From Bordetella petrii (GTDB lineage Bacteria; Pseudomonadota; Gammaproteobacteria; Burkholderiales; Burkholderiaceae_B): DNA of 64,000 bases. Made by a program: the position numbers and the translations under genes. The stretch is taken from positions 2,901,943 through 2,965,942 of the forward strand of contig NZ_JAFMZZ010000001.1 in assembly GCF_017356245.1 (NCBI RefSeq). Reading direction: 5' to 3'. Under the pieces are notes generated by a model. The model worked only from the letters and a program-made list of their open reading frames with translations. It did not search any database and was not told the origin of the DNA. Positions within the stretch are counted from its first letter, which is position 1. Every line of letters starts with the position of its first letter. Of the stretch, positions 25,701-34,911 are shown piece after piece.

Positions 25701-26565
25701 CTTCGCTGGTGGTGGCGGCCTCGCCCAGCATGTCGTACGAATAGCGAAAGCCCCTGGCCTCGAGCTTGCGGTTGTTGGCCAGCGCCTCGGAAATGCTCTG
25801 GCCCGACACGAATTGCTCGCCCATCATGCGCATGGCCAGATTGACGCCCTTGCGCACCAGCGGCTCGCCGCCCTTGCCGATCAGGCGCGTCAGGGCCTTG
25901 GACAGCGACTGTTCGCTGTTGACGGCCACCAGCTTGCCGGTCAGCATCAGCCCCCACGTGGCGGCATTGACAAACAGCGACTGCGAGCCGCCCATGTGCG
26001 CGCGCCAGTCGCCGCGCGAGATCTTGTCGCGGATCAGCGCATCGCGCGTGGCGCGGTCCGGTATGCGCAGCAGCGCCTCGGCCAGGCACATCAGCGCGAC
26101 GCCTTCCTGGCTGGACAGCGAGAATTCCTGGATCAGGCCCTCTACCCCGCCGCCGCCGCGCTTGTCGCGCAGCGCCTGCACCAGGCGCGAGGCCATGGCG
26201 TGGATTTTCTCGGCATGAGGCATGCGCGCCTGCCCCAGCAGCAGCGGCACGCACTCCGGCTCGGGGCGGCGATACGCGGCCGTGATGGCGGCGCGCAGCA
26301 CCGACTGCGGCTGCACGTCCTGGCCGAACTCGAAAAACGGCGGCGTGGCCGGCTGCGCGCCCGCGTCGAAGTCTTCGGTATCGGCGTCGTCCTGCGACAG
26401 ATGGATGATTTCGGCTGGCAGCTGGCCGCGCTCGATCTTGTCGAGATACGCCAGAAGCGCCTGCTTGTGCAGCCAGTGCGGGGTGCAACTCAGTTTCCGC
26501 GCGGCCGCCTTCAGGCGATCCCGCAAGGTGTCGTCCACCTTGACGCCCAGTGTGGTACTGGCCAT
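22750..26565 (-). CDS. putA: Trifunctional proline utilisation protein PutA
   Basis: A 1271-residue enzyme-repressor that oxidises proline to glutamate. The N-terminal ribbon-helix-helix DNA-binding domain (about 1-48, MASTTLGVKVDDTLRDRLKAAARKLSCTPHWLHKQALLAYLDKIE) makes it an autoregulator. The FAD proline dehydrogenase barrel follows at about 190-520 (GISIKLSALHPTY, IDAEEADRLEISLDLLEAL, VRLVKGAYWDSEI). The P5C dehydrogenase domain runs at about 600-1050 (SPWNFPLAIFTGQ, AETGGQNAMVVDSSAL, and the catalytic Cys in DSAGQRCSALRV). A C-terminal domain completes the tunnel lid. The length is slightly below E. coli PutA (1320). It stands alone on the minus strand upstream of livK. Confidence 0.96.
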   Translation of the reverse strand: MASTTLGVKVDDTLRDRLKAAARKLSCTPHWLHKQALLAYLDKIERGQLPAEIIHLSQDDADTEDFDAGAQPATPPFFEFGQDVQPQSVLRAAITAAYRRPEPECVPLLLGQARMPHAEKIHAMASRLVQALRDKRGGGGVEGLIQEFSLSSQEGVALMCLAEALLRIPDRATRDALIRDKISRGDWRAHMGGSQSLFVNAATWGLMLTGKLVAVNSEQSLSKALTRLIGKGGEPLVRKGVNLAMRMMGEQFVSGQSISEALANNRKLEARGFRYSYDMLGEAATTSEDADRYYASYEQAIHAIGKSAAGRGIYEGPGISIKLSALHPTYSRAQRERVMEELLPRVKALTVLARSYDIGLNIDAEEADRLEISLDLLEALCLAPELDAWNGIGFVVQAYQKRAPFVIDYVIDLARRSRHRIMVRLVKGAYWDSEIKQAQIDGLEGYPVYTRKVYTDVAYLACARKLLGAPEAVYPQFATHNAYTLAAVYQLAGQNYYPGQYEFQCLHGMGEPLYDEVVGPVAQNKLNRPCRIYAPVGTHETLLAYLVRRLLENGANTSFVNLIGDESISIDELVADPVEVASRISPLGAPHEKIPLPRDLYGPPGSGARLNSAGLDLTNEHRLGSLAAALLASAATPWRAMPMLGEDSAAWDAERAVDVRNPADHRDVVGQCIEARSAEVDAALQAAGNTAPIWQSTPVAERAQCLRRAAQLLEEGMQPLLGLIVREAGKSLPNAISEVREAVDFLRYYADQAEREFGNDTHRPLGTVLCISPWNFPLAIFTGQVAAALVAGNTVIAKPAEQTGLIAAQAVQVLRAAGVPAGAVQLLPGRGETVGAQLVASPAIDGIMFTGSTDVARLIARTLAGRLDDRGHTIPLIAETGGQNAMVVDSSALAEQVVFDVLNSAYDSAGQRCSALRVLCLQEDSADHVLHMLRGAMRELRVGNPDQLSTDVGPVIDAEARDNIVRHIDAMRAAGHRVDQVELGGGCRHGTFVPPTLIEIGSVDELTREVFGPVLHVLRYPREALDQVLDQINGTGYGLTFGVHSRIDETIGRVTQRVHAGNMYVNRNIVGAVVGVQPFGGECLSGTGPKAGGPLYLYRLLATRPAGLPPGAGGAGPLPRVLALPGPTGEQNTYSLQPRGAVLCVAATEAGARAQYAAVQASGNAALFLDTPAARAWHAAAQAEAAVSFLADAEVDGAVFHGVLFEGDGDALCAWNERIAARDGPILTVQGLTPDALAGGAAYVLEQLLTERSISVNTAAAGGNASLMSIG

Positions 26566-26658
26566 GATGAATTCGGTTCCTCAGCTCATACGGCGCCGGC
26601 CAGGCCCAGTCGTGCCCGGCCTGCGCCGCTTCCGGTCAAACCGGGATACTAAGGAAGA

Positions 26659-26712
26659 TGCAACCCGCTTTGAATTATGGTTAACCTTTAAGGGTTTACC
26701 CTTAAATGCAAC
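26659..26712. promoter_or_regulatory. GTTGCA sites and palindromes upstream of putA
   Basis: On the minus strand GTTGCA occurs at 26659-26664 and 26707-26712, flanking a CATAAT -10 candidate (26674-26679), GGTTAACC (26679-26686) and TTAAGGG-TAAA-CCCTTAA (26688-26705). The layout suits autogenous repression by PutA. The last palindrome also covers the pqiC stop codon. Confidence 0.5.
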
Positions 26713-27352
26713 CCCAGACCTGTATCTGCTGCCCGGCCGGGGCGGGCTGTGCGCCGCCGGACTGGATGGCCGAGGCGATGGTCTGCCCCAGCAGCGTCAC
26801 CGCACGCTGCTGGGCCTGCACCAGCGCCGGGATGTCCTGCCCATCGGCCGGCACTTGCACGGTGGCCCGGCAGATCAGCGCCCGGGCCCCCTTCAGGTTC
26901 AGGGGCCGCACGCGCCAGGTGGCATCCAGCCGCGCCGGGCCGCCCGACACCATGTCGAAACGCTGCACGTCCACCTGCACCCGCCAGACCGGCGCGTTGT
27001 CGGCCGGCTGCAGGGTCTGGACGTCGAGCGCGCCCAGGGTGTGGGTCAGCACATCGGACAGCGCGGCGCCGATCTCGTCGGACAGCGGCGCGCTCCAGCG
27101 ATGCGAATACAGCGGGGTCAGCGCTCCGTCGCCCTCGTGCCGGCGCAGCATGATCTGCGGCTGGTCGGCCTGCAGGGGCACCGACACCGGCGCGACTTCG
27201 ATCTGGTATTGCACCCGCTGCGCTGCGGCCGGCGCCGCCTGCGGGGCCGGCTGCAGCGTGTAGTAGCGCGCGGGCGGCGACATGGCGCAGCCGGCCAGCG
27301 CCGCCGACAGGGCCAGCGCGGACAGGAGCGGGACGTATCTGGAAATGCGCAT
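26702..27352 (-). CDS. pqiC: Outer-membrane lipoprotein PqiC (DUF330 / ABC-type auxiliary)
   Basis: A 216-residue lipoprotein. The signal peptide ends in a lipobox LAGC with Cys22 as the lipidation site. The mature part starts with the family pattern PARYYTLQPAP and includes the VQVPLQADQPQIMLRR-like segment typical of DUF330. In E. coli PqiC sits in the outer membrane and docks the PqiB bridge. It follows pqiB after three bases and is the last gene of clpA-pqiA-pqiB-pqiC. Confidence 0.85.
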   Translation of the reverse strand: MRISRYVPLLSALALSAALAGCAMSPPARYYTLQPAPQAAPAAAQRVQYQIEVAPVSVPLQADQPQIMLRRHEGDGALTPLYSHRWSAPLSDEIGAALSDVLTHTLGALDVQTLQPADNAPVWRVQVDVQRFDMVSGGPARLDATWRVRPLNLKGARALICRATVQVPADGQDIPALVQAQQRAVTLLGQTIASAIQSGGAQPAPAGQQIQVWGCI

Positions 27353-27355
27353 GGA

Positions 27356-29008
27356 TCAGTTCCTGGTTGTGCCGGGCAGCGGGTCTTTGCCGCGGCCGCG
27401 GATCAGGGCTTCCGGATTGGCCTGCAGGTAATCGGCCAGAGTGCGCAGCGAGCGGGCCGCCCGGCCCAGTTCCTGCATGGCGCGTTCGGCATTGGCCGGC
27501 AGCGCCGCGTCATTGGCCAGCAGTTCGTTGATGTTGTCGAGCGACTTGCGCGCCGCGCGCAGCGTGTCGCGCGCCTCGGGCGCCAGGGTCTTGTCCAGGC
27601 TGGACATCAGCCTGGAGGTGCTCGACAGCGTCGTGCGCAAGTCGCGGCCGATCTGCTCGAACGGAATGCGGTTGATCCGGTCGACGATGTTGGTGATCTG
27701 TTGCTGCAGCTGTTCCAGGTTGCCCGGAATCGTCGGGATGACGACCGGGTCGGAGATGCGGAATTCGACCGGATCGGCCTTGGGGAAGTGCGCCAGCACG
27801 ATGTACAGCTGCCCGGTCAGCAGGTTGGCGGTGCGCAGCTGGGCCCGCAGGCCGTGCTTGATCATCGAGGCCAGCAGCTTGCCTTCGGTGTCGTCGCCGG
27901 ATTCCAGGGCGCGCTCGTGCACCCGGTCGTAGACCGAGCCCAGGCGTTCGGGATACAGCGACGCGTCGACCATGGCATAGAAGCGCTTCTTGTCGGAATC
28001 GAAATCGACGGTGATGCGCGTGACCTCGCCCAGCGCGATACCCTGGAAGTCGATCGTGGCGCCCACGCTCAGGCCGCGCACCGACTGGTCGAAGCGCATG
28101 CGGATCGGGACCGGATCGCCATCGGGATTGGCCCTGGCCTCGGCTTCGCTGCCATACAGCTCGAACTCGTTGCCCGCCGCGGCGGCGCCGGAATCGTTGG
28201 CATTGATGGGGGCGAACGCCACCCCGCCCAGCGCCAGCGACACCAGCGACTGCGTATGCAGCTTCAGCCCGCTGCCGTCGACCGACAGGTCTACGCCGCT
28301 GGCATTCCAGAAGCGCGTGCCGCGCGTTACGAACTTGTCGTTCGGGGCGTCGATGAACACTTCGACGTTGACCGCGTCGCCGCTTTCGTCGAGCTTGTAG
28401 CCGATGACCCGCCCGACGTTGATGCGGCGGAAATACACCGGCGAGCCGATATCCAGCGAGCCCAGGTCATGGGCCTTGAGCACGAAGCGTTTGCCGTCGC
28501 GGTCGTGCGTGACCGGCGGCGGGGTTTCCAGGCCGATGAACTCGAACTTGGTGGCGGTGTTCGAGGCCCCTGCCCCGTCGACCGCGTCGACCCCGATGTA
28601 GGCGCCGGACAGCAGCGTGCCCAGCCCCGACACGCCGCTGATGCCCAGCCGCGGCCGCACCACCCAGAAGTTGGTGCCCTCGGTGGCCAGGCCGGCCGCG
28701 TCCTTGACCAGTTGCGCCTGCACGATGACCTTGGAGCGGTCATCGTTGAAGTGAATGTTGTGCACCGTGCCCACCACCACGTCTTTGTAGCGCACCTGGG
28801 TCTTGCCGACCTCGATGCCCTCGGCGGTGTTGAACTCGATGGAAACTTCCGGGCCGACTTCCATCCAGGTGCGGATCACCAGCGACAGGCCGGCCAGCAG
28901 GGCCACCACCGGCACCAGCCATATCCAGGAGATGCGCCGCTGCTTCTTGCGTGTGACTTCCGGGGCGTCGACGCCGTCGGTGGAAGGTGGAGGAGTTTGC
29001 TCGGCCAT
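27356..29008 (-). CDS. pqiB: Intermembrane transport protein PqiB (MCE domains)
   Basis: A 550-residue MCE-family protein. A cytoplasmic tail and one membrane helix (about 25-45, RISWIWLVPVVALLAGLSLVI) are followed by three MCE repeats in the periplasm (VSIEFNTAEGIEVGKTQVRYKDVVVG; LGSLDIGSPVYFRRINVGRVIGY; VRGLSVGATIDFQGIALGEVTRI) and a helical C-terminus that can form the needle-like tunnel. It probably moves lipid between the inner and outer membranes with PqiA and PqiC. It lies 22 bases after pqiA. Confidence 0.9.
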   Translation of the reverse strand: MAEQTPPPSTDGVDAPEVTRKKQRRISWIWLVPVVALLAGLSLVIRTWMEVGPEVSIEFNTAEGIEVGKTQVRYKDVVVGTVHNIHFNDDRSKVIVQAQLVKDAAGLATEGTNFWVVRPRLGISGVSGLGTLLSGAYIGVDAVDGAGASNTATKFEFIGLETPPPVTHDRDGKRFVLKAHDLGSLDIGSPVYFRRINVGRVIGYKLDESGDAVNVEVFIDAPNDKFVTRGTRFWNASGVDLSVDGSGLKLHTQSLVSLALGGVAFAPINANDSGAAAAGNEFELYGSEAEARANPDGDPVPIRMRFDQSVRGLSVGATIDFQGIALGEVTRITVDFDSDKKRFYAMVDASLYPERLGSVYDRVHERALESGDDTEGKLLASMIKHGLRAQLRTANLLTGQLYIVLAHFPKADPVEFRISDPVVIPTIPGNLEQLQQQITNIVDRINRIPFEQIGRDLRTTLSSTSRLMSSLDKTLAPEARDTLRAARKSLDNINELLANDAALPANAERAMQELGRAARSLRTLADYLQANPEALIRGRGKDPLPGTTRN

Positions 29009-29030
29009 GTCGGTTATCAGTTTGCTGGAG

Positions 29031-30341
29031 CTACGCCGTATTTTGCCCTGGCGCCGCGGGCATGTCGCCGCCCGTTCGTGCGCCGGGCCTGGCGTCGTCG
29101 CGCGGCGCCAGGTCCCATGCGCTGCGCGGATCGAAGCTCATGGCGGCGAGCATGGTCAGGATGACCACCAGGCCGAAAGCGCCGGCCGCCGGGCCGGCCG
29201 AAATCTCGATCAGGCCCTGGAAGTGCGCCAGGGCCGACAACAATATCACGACGAACACGTCGAGCATCGACCATTGGCCGATGAACTCCACCAGTTCGTA
29301 CAAGCGGGTGCGCTGGCGCAAATTGAGCGCGCTGCGCCATTGCACGGCGCCAGCCAGCGCCACCAGCGCGAAAATCTTCGTCAGCGGCACCATGATGCTG
29401 GCTACGAACACGATCAGGGCGATGTCCCACGAGCCGGTCTGCCAGAGCTCGACCACGCCGCCCAGAATGGTGTGGCCGCTGTCGCCGAAGAACAGCGAGT
29501 TGATGTTCATGATGGGCAGCACATTGGCGGGCACATACAGCACGGCCGCGGCAAGCAGCAGCGCCCAGGTGCGGGCCAGGCTGTCGGGCTTGCGGTAGTG
29601 CACCACCGCCTGGCAGCGCACGCAGCGCGGCGGGGCCCCGCCGTGATCGTGCGGATCCAGCGCCTGTACCTGGCCGCAGGCATGGCAGCCGGCCAGCACC
29701 TGGCCCGGCCGCGCGCCGGGCACGTGCACCGGCACGACGCCGCTTTGCTCGGCGTAGCGCCACACGGCATGCGGCGACAGGCGGGAAAGAATGGTCAGCA
29801 GCACGGTCAGGGCGGCAAAGGCATACAGGCCCGGCGCGGGGTCGACCCTGGCCATGCCCGCCAGCTTGACCACGGCCACCACCACGCCCAGCAGGAACAC
29901 CGGCACCATGCACCATGGCCGCAGCAGGCCCAGCATGCGCATGGCGGGCCGCAGGCCGCGGGGTTCGCGCCCCAGGGCCAGCGGCCACAGCACCCATGCC
30001 AGCAGGCACAACTGCAGCAGCGGCAGGCCGAACCCGGCCAGGCCGGTCATGGCGGCGGTCAGCACGTAGCCCTGCTGCCAGGTCATGAAGACCGCGTCGA
30101 GCAGCGAGGCATCGCGGGTCAGGCCGCGCACCGCCATCGTGACGACCGGATAGCCGTTGGCCACCACGAACACGATCAGCGCGGACAGGGTCAGCGCCAG
30201 CCAGCCCGACAGGCCCAGGCCGCTATAGCGCCACAGGATGGTGCCGCAGCGCGAGCAGGTGGCGGTCTCGCCGGGCTGCAGTTCGTGGCGCCTGAAAACG
30301 CTGGCGCAGTGCTCGCACGAGATCAGGGGCTCGCGGACCAA
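29031..30341 (-). CDS. pqiA: Inner-membrane protein PqiA
   Basis: A 436-residue polytopic protein with two tandem PqiA domains, each of four helices preceded by a zinc-ribbon-like pair: CEHC...CSRC near residues 9-35 and CHAC...CVRC near the middle. It partners PqiB. Translation appears to start at a TTG at 30341, two bases after the clpA stop and without a clear ribosome binding site, so it probably depends on coupling to clpA. Confidence 0.88.
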   Translation of the reverse strand: MVREPLISCEHCASVFRRHELQPGETATCSRCGTILWRYSGLGLSGWLALTLSALIVFVVANGYPVVTMAVRGLTRDASLLDAVFMTWQQGYVLTAAMTGLAGFGLPLLQLCLLAWVLWPLALGREPRGLRPAMRMLGLLRPWCMVPVFLLGVVVAVVKLAGMARVDPAPGLYAFAALTVLLTILSRLSPHAVWRYAEQSGVVPVHVPGARPGQVLAGCHACGQVQALDPHDHGGAPPRCVRCQAVVHYRKPDSLARTWALLLAAAVLYVPANVLPIMNINSLFFGDSGHTILGGVVELWQTGSWDIALIVFVASIMVPLTKIFALVALAGAVQWRSALNLRQRTRLYELVEFIGQWSMLDVFVVILLSALAHFQGLIEISAGPAAGAFGLVVILTMLAAMSFDPRSAWDLAPRDDARPGARTGGDMPAAPGQNTA

Positions 30342-30343
30342 GG

Positions 30344-32653
30344 CTAGTCGACCAATTCGACTTCCTGCTTGTCGGGCGCGCCTGAACGCGGCGATTTGCC
30401 TGCGCCGTCGAAGCTGAGCCGCACCTTGCCGGCCTCGTCGAGATCGACCGTGACCGTGCCGCCGTCGGACAGCTTGCCGAACAGCAGTTCGTCGGCCAGC
30501 GCCCGGCGGATGGTGTCCTGGATGAGGCGCTGCATGGGCCGCGCGCCCATCAGCGGGTCGAAGCCTTCTTTGGCCAGGTGCTCGCGCAGCGTATCGGTGA
30601 ATACGGCCTCGACGCGGCGCTCGTGCAGTTGGTCTTCGAGCTGCATCAGGAACTTGTCGACCACGCGCAGGATGATTTCGCGCGACAGCGGCGCAAACGG
30701 AATGATGGCGTCGAGGCGGTTGCGGAATTCAGGCGTGAACATGCGCCGGATTTCCGCCATCTCGTCGCCCACGACCCGGCTGTTGGAAAAGCCGATGGCC
30801 GGCCGGTTCAGGGTTTCGGCGCCGGCGTTGGTCGTCATGATGATGATGACGTTGCGGAAGTCGGCCTTGCGTCCGTTGTTGTCGGTCAGCGTGCCGTGGT
30901 CCATGACCTGCAGCAGGATGTTGAACACGTCCGGGTGGGCCTTCTCGATTTCATCGAGCAGCAGCACGCAGTGCGGCTGCTTGGTGATGGCCTCGGTGAG
31001 CAGGCCGCCCTGGTCGAACCCGACGTATCCCGGCGGCGCGCCGATCAGGCGCGACACCGCATGGCGTTCCATGTATTCGGACATGTCGAAGCGCAGCAAC
31101 TCGACGCCCATGATGAAAGCCAGCTGGCGCGCCACTTCGGTCTTGCCCACGCCGGTGGGGCCGGAAAACAGGAACGAACCGATGGGACGGTCGGGCTTGC
31201 CCAGGCCCGAGCGGGCCATCTTGATGGCGGCCGACAGGGCTTCGATGGCATTGTCCTGTCCGAACACCACGGTTTTCAGGTCGCGGTCGAGCGTGGCCAG
31301 CTTGCTGCGGTCGTCGTTGGACACCGACTGCGGCGGGATGCGCGCGATTTTCGAGACGATGTTCTCGATGTCGATCTTGCCGATGAGCTTTTTCTGGCGC
31401 GAGCGCGGCAGCAGGCGCTGGGCAGCGCCCGCCTCGTCGATGACGTCGATGGCCTTGTCGGGCAGGTGGCGGTCGTTGATGTAGCGCGCCGAGAGCTCGG
31501 CCGCGGCGCTGAGCGCGGCGGCCGAATAGCGCACGTTGTGGTGCTCTTCGAAGCGGCTTTTCAGGCCGCGCAGGATCTGCACCGTTTGTTCGACGCTGGG
31601 CTCGGACACGTCGATTTTCTGGAAACGGCGCGACAGCGCGTGGTCTTTTTCGAAGACGCCGCGGAATTCGGTATAGGTGGTGGCGCCGATGCACTTCAAC
31701 TGCCCGGACGACAGCGCCGGCTTGAGCAGGTTGGAGGCGTCGAGCGTGCCGCCCGAGGCCGACCCCGCGCCGATCAGGGTGTGGATTTCGTCGATGAACA
31801 GGATGGCGTCGGGATTGCCGCGGATCTGCTTGAGCACGCCTTTCAGGCGCTGCTCGAAATCGCCCCGATACTTGGTGCCGGCCAGCAGCGCGCCCATGTC
31901 GAGCGCGTAGACGTGCGCGCCCTGCAGGATTTCGGGGACTTCGCCGCGCGTGATGCGCCAGGCCAGGCCTTCGGCGATGGCGGTCTTGCCCACGCCGGCC
32001 TCGCCCACCAGCAGCGGGTTGTTCTTGCGACGGCGGCACAGCACCTGGATGACGCGCTCGACCTCGTGCTCGCGGCCGATGAGCGGATCGATGCGGCCGG
32101 CCAGGGCCGCGGCGTTCAGGTCGTTGGCGTATTGGTCGAGCGGCGACTGGCGCGACTCGGCCGGTTCTTCCAGGCCGGGCTGTTCTTTCGGGGCCGCGGC
32201 GGATTCTTCCTGGGGCTGCTTGGTGATGCCGTGTGACAGGAAATTGACCACGTCGAGCCGCGTGACGCCCTGCTGCTGCAGGTAGTAGACCGCGTGGGAA
32301 TCTTTTTCGCCGAAAATGGCCACCAGCACATTGGCGCCCGTGACCGGCTTCTTGCCGGTGCCGCCCGCCGACACGTGCATGATGGCGCGCTGGATCACCC
32401 GCTGAAAGCCCAGGGTGGGCTGGGTGTCGACTTCTGCGCCGGTGGGAATGACCGGCGTGTTCTCGGACACGAACTGACGCAGATTACGGCGCAAGTCATC
32501 CAGATTGGCGGCGCAGGCGCGCAGGACTTCCACGGCCGACGCGTTGTCGAGCAGCGACAGGAGCAGATGCTCGACGGTAATGAATTCATGCCGGGCCGAG
32601 CGGGCCTCGACAAAAGCCATATGCAGGCTGACTTCAAGCTCTTGGGAAATCAC
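30344..32653 (-). CDS. clpA: ATP-dependent Clp protease ATP-binding subunit ClpA
   Basis: The AAA+ unfoldase of the ClpAP protease, 769 residues. The N-domain (1-145) binds ClpS. Two ATPase modules follow, with Walker [14 protein letters not shown] and [14 protein letters not shown] and Walker [15 protein letters not shown] and [14 protein letters not shown] use the GTG at 32653 ([18 protein letters not shown]), preceded by GGAGG and matching the family N-terminus. Its adaptor clpS is on the same strand but 7.5 kb upstream, separated by the alpha-2-macroglobulin and pbpC genes. pqiA follows directly. Confidence 0.96.
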   Translation of the reverse strand: MISQELEVSLHMAFVEARSARHEFITVEHLLLSLLDNASAVEVLRACAANLDDLRRNLRQFVSENTPVIPTGAEVDTQPTLGFQRVIQRAIMHVSAGGTGKKPVTGANVLVAIFGEKDSHAVYYLQQQGVTRLDVVNFLSHGITKQPQEESAAAPKEQPGLEEPAESRQSPLDQYANDLNAAALAGRIDPLIGREHEVERVIQVLCRRRKNNPLLVGEAGVGKTAIAEGLAWRITRGEVPEILQGAHVYALDMGALLAGTKYRGDFEQRLKGVLKQIRGNPDAILFIDEIHTLIGAGSASGGTLDASNLLKPALSSGQLKCIGATTYTEFRGVFEKDHALSRRFQKIDVSEPSVEQTVQILRGLKSRFEEHHNVRYSAAALSAAAELSARYINDRHLPDKAIDVIDEAGAAQRLLPRSRQKKLIGKIDIENIVSKIARIPPQSVSNDDRSKLATLDRDLKTVVFGQDNAIEALSAAIKMARSGLGKPDRPIGSFLFSGPTGVGKTEVARQLAFIMGVELLRFDMSEYMERHAVSRLIGAPPGYVGFDQGGLLTEAITKQPHCVLLLDEIEKAHPDVFNILLQVMDHGTLTDNNGRKADFRNVIIIMTTNAGAETLNRPAIGFSNSRVVGDEMAEIRRMFTPEFRNRLDAIIPFAPLSREIILRVVDKFLMQLEDQLHERRVEAVFTDTLREHLAKEGFDPLMGARPMQRLIQDTIRRALADELLFGKLSDGGTVTVDLDEAGKVRLSFDGAGKSPRSGAPDKQEVELVD

Positions 32654-32709
32654 GCTTCCTCCGTAACGCATCGAAGCGGTCGAAATACACGATTCATATT
32701 CTAAGCTGA

Positions 32710-34911
32710 TCAGGGCGTAACGCCAGCGATTTCAAAAACCACACGGTCGTATCGGCCTTGTTCGTCCATGGCGGTCAGGGTATAGCGGCCATTGTGCACC
32801 ATCGACAATGTCAGCGGTGCCGACGCCTCGCCGCGCTCGCGCACGCGCCCGTCGAGCATCCACCACACCTGGCCGCGCGCGCCCTGCACGCTTACATCCA
32901 GTACTACCTCTTGCCGGCCCGGCACCGGCCTGAGCACCGATCCGTTGGCCACGCCCTGCAGCCGCAGCGGCCCGCTTGCCACGTCGGCGTAGCCGGCGAA
33001 GGTGGGCGGCACCGTGTCGTCCAGCGCCCAGGCCGCGCGCGGCTGGGCGCACGGCCCGGCCTGGGCGCTGCCCTGCCGCCAGCCGCCGGGCCAGCAGGTG
33101 ACCACCGGCTGCACGCTGGCCGGCCGCGCGGCGCGGCGCGCGACGCCGGCCGGCAATGCCGCGGCGATGTCGCGCAACAGCGGCGCGGCCACATTGGCCC
33201 CGAAAAAGCCCGGGTTGGGCGTGCCGTCGGGCCGCCCCACCCATACGCCGATGGTCCAGGCATCGGTCACGCCCAACGCCCAGGCATCGCGGAAGCCGAA
33301 GCTGGTGCCGGTTTTCCAGGCCAGCGGCCGGCCGGCCTGCACCAGGGGCCGGTCGGGGTGGCCGCCGCCCTCGAGAATATCGCGCACGATCCAGGCCGCC
33401 CCAGGGCTCATCATACGGGACTCGACCCGCGGCTGTCCCGGCGCCAGGCGCGGCCGTCCGGCCAGCCCGCCGCGGGCCAGCGCCCGGTACGCGCCGACCA
33501 GCTCTTCCAATGTGGTGCCGGCGCCGCCCAAAATCAAGCTCAGGTTGGGCGCGGCCCCGTCCGGCATGCGCAGGCGCACGCCGCCGGCCAGCAGCATCGA
33601 GGCAAAGCGCGACGAGCCGACGCGGTTCAGCAGATCCACCGCCGGCACGTTCAGCGAGCGCTGCAGGGCCTGCGCCACGCTGACCGGCCCCGAAAACGCC
33701 GCCTGGAAATTGCCCGGCGCATAGCCGCCGAACGAAAGCGGCGCATCCAGCAGCAGGCTTTCGGAATGCACCAGCCCTTCGTCCAGCGCTTGCGCGTACA
33801 GGAACGGCTTCAGGGTCGAGCCCGGCGAACGCACCCCGCGCACCATGTCCACGTGCGCATAGCGGCTGTCGTCGGAAAAATCGGCCGAACCGGCGTAGGC
33901 CTTGATGGCCAGCGTGTCGTTGTCCATGACCAGCACCGCCATCGATACTTTGGGCGGCAGCGCATCGACCCGGTCGAGCAGCATGCGCTCGGCGGTAGCC
34001 TGGATGTTGGCATCCAGTGTGGACGCCACGATGGCCGGCCGCCGGCCGGCCCGCCGCTGGCCCGCCAGCAGTCGCTGGGCCGCCAGCGGCGCCAGCCAGC
34101 GCGCCCGCAAAGGCGGGGCCACCACGGTTTCGATCTTGGCGTCGGCCACGGCGGCGGCGCTCCAGCCGCGCGCCGTCATGCGGTCCAGCACTTTGTCGCG
34201 CGCCGCCTGGGCGGCCCGCGGATGCCGGTCGGGGCGCAGGCGCGACGGCGCCTGCGGCAAGGCCGTCAGCAAGGCGGCCTCGGCGGGGCTGAGGTCGCGG
34301 GCGGACTTGCCCAGCCACAGGCGCGCGCCCATCTCCACGCCCTCGACAATGCCGCCCATGGGAGCATGCGTCAGGTACAGGGCCAGGATCTCGTCTTTGC
34401 TGTAGTGCCATTCCAGTTGCAGCGCGCGCGCAATCTGGCGCAGCTTGGCGGCCAGCGAACGCGACGGCAGCGCCGCCAGCTGCGGATCCATCAGGCGGGC
34501 CACCTGCATGGTCAGCGTCGAACCGCCCGACACGATGCGCCCGTGCGCCAGCCATTGCCATCCGGCGCGCGCCAGCGCCACCGGGTTGACTCCCGGATGC
34601 CAATAGAACCAGCGGTCTTCGTAGCCCAGCAGGGTTTCCAGATAGGCCGGCGCCACCTGATCGGGCGTGACCGGGTAGCGCCACATGCCATCGCGGCTGG
34701 GATAGGTGCGCAGCGGCGTGCCATCGGCCGCCACGACCACCGCCGCGCCGCCGCTGCCCATGGCAGGCAGGGGAAACAGGCGGTCGAGCGCCAGCAGCGC
34801 CGCCGCGCCGGCCAGCAGCAGGCCGGCCAGCAGCGCCAGGCGCCGCCGTCCGCGCCCGGCGGGCTCTATTGCGAAGCGGCGCCGCGGTCGCGGATCTCGA
34901 TGGGGCTCCAT
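32710..34911 (-). CDS. pbpC: Penicillin-binding protein 1C
   Basis: A bifunctional peptidoglycan synthase of 733 residues anchored by one N-terminal helix (about 24-42). The glycosyltransferase domain contains the catalytic EDRWFYWHPGVNP and SGGSTLTMQVAR. The transpeptidase domain has SPGSTLKPFLYA (nucleophile Ser), SLNVPAV and KTGTSFGFRDAW. A C-terminal BiPBP_C domain occupies about the last 90 residues. The start at 34911 overlaps the end of the alpha-2-macroglobulin gene by 46 bases, as in the E. coli yfhM-pbpC pair, so the two form one unit. Confidence 0.94.
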   Translation of the reverse strand: MEPHRDPRPRRRFAIEPAGRGRRRLALLAGLLLAGAAALLALDRLFPLPAMGSGGAAVVVAADGTPLRTYPSRDGMWRYPVTPDQVAPAYLETLLGYEDRWFYWHPGVNPVALARAGWQWLAHGRIVSGGSTLTMQVARLMDPQLAALPSRSLAAKLRQIARALQLEWHYSKDEILALYLTHAPMGGIVEGVEMGARLWLGKSARDLSPAEAALLTALPQAPSRLRPDRHPRAAQAARDKVLDRMTARGWSAAAVADAKIETVVAPPLRARWLAPLAAQRLLAGQRRAGRRPAIVASTLDANIQATAERMLLDRVDALPPKVSMAVLVMDNDTLAIKAYAGSADFSDDSRYAHVDMVRGVRSPGSTLKPFLYAQALDEGLVHSESLLLDAPLSFGGYAPGNFQAAFSGPVSVAQALQRSLNVPAVDLLNRVGSSRFASMLLAGGVRLRMPDGAAPNLSLILGGAGTTLEELVGAYRALARGGLAGRPRLAPGQPRVESRMMSPGAAWIVRDILEGGGHPDRPLVQAGRPLAWKTGTSFGFRDAWALGVTDAWTIGVWVGRPDGTPNPGFFGANVAAPLLRDIAAALPAGVARRAARPASVQPVVTCWPGGWRQGSAQAGPCAQPRAAWALDDTVPPTFAGYADVASGPLRLQGVANGSVLRPVPGRQEVVLDVSVQGARGQVWWMLDGRVRERGEASAPLTLSMVHNGRYTLTAMDEQGRYDRVVFEIAGVTP

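Noticed and set aside
22723..26652. A very long open frame (about 1300 codons) on the plus strand opposite putA
   Set aside because: It is the mirror of putA in GC-rich DNA; its translation is low-complexity His/Gln/Arg/Ala/Gly and matches no family, while putA on the other strand shows all expected motifs.
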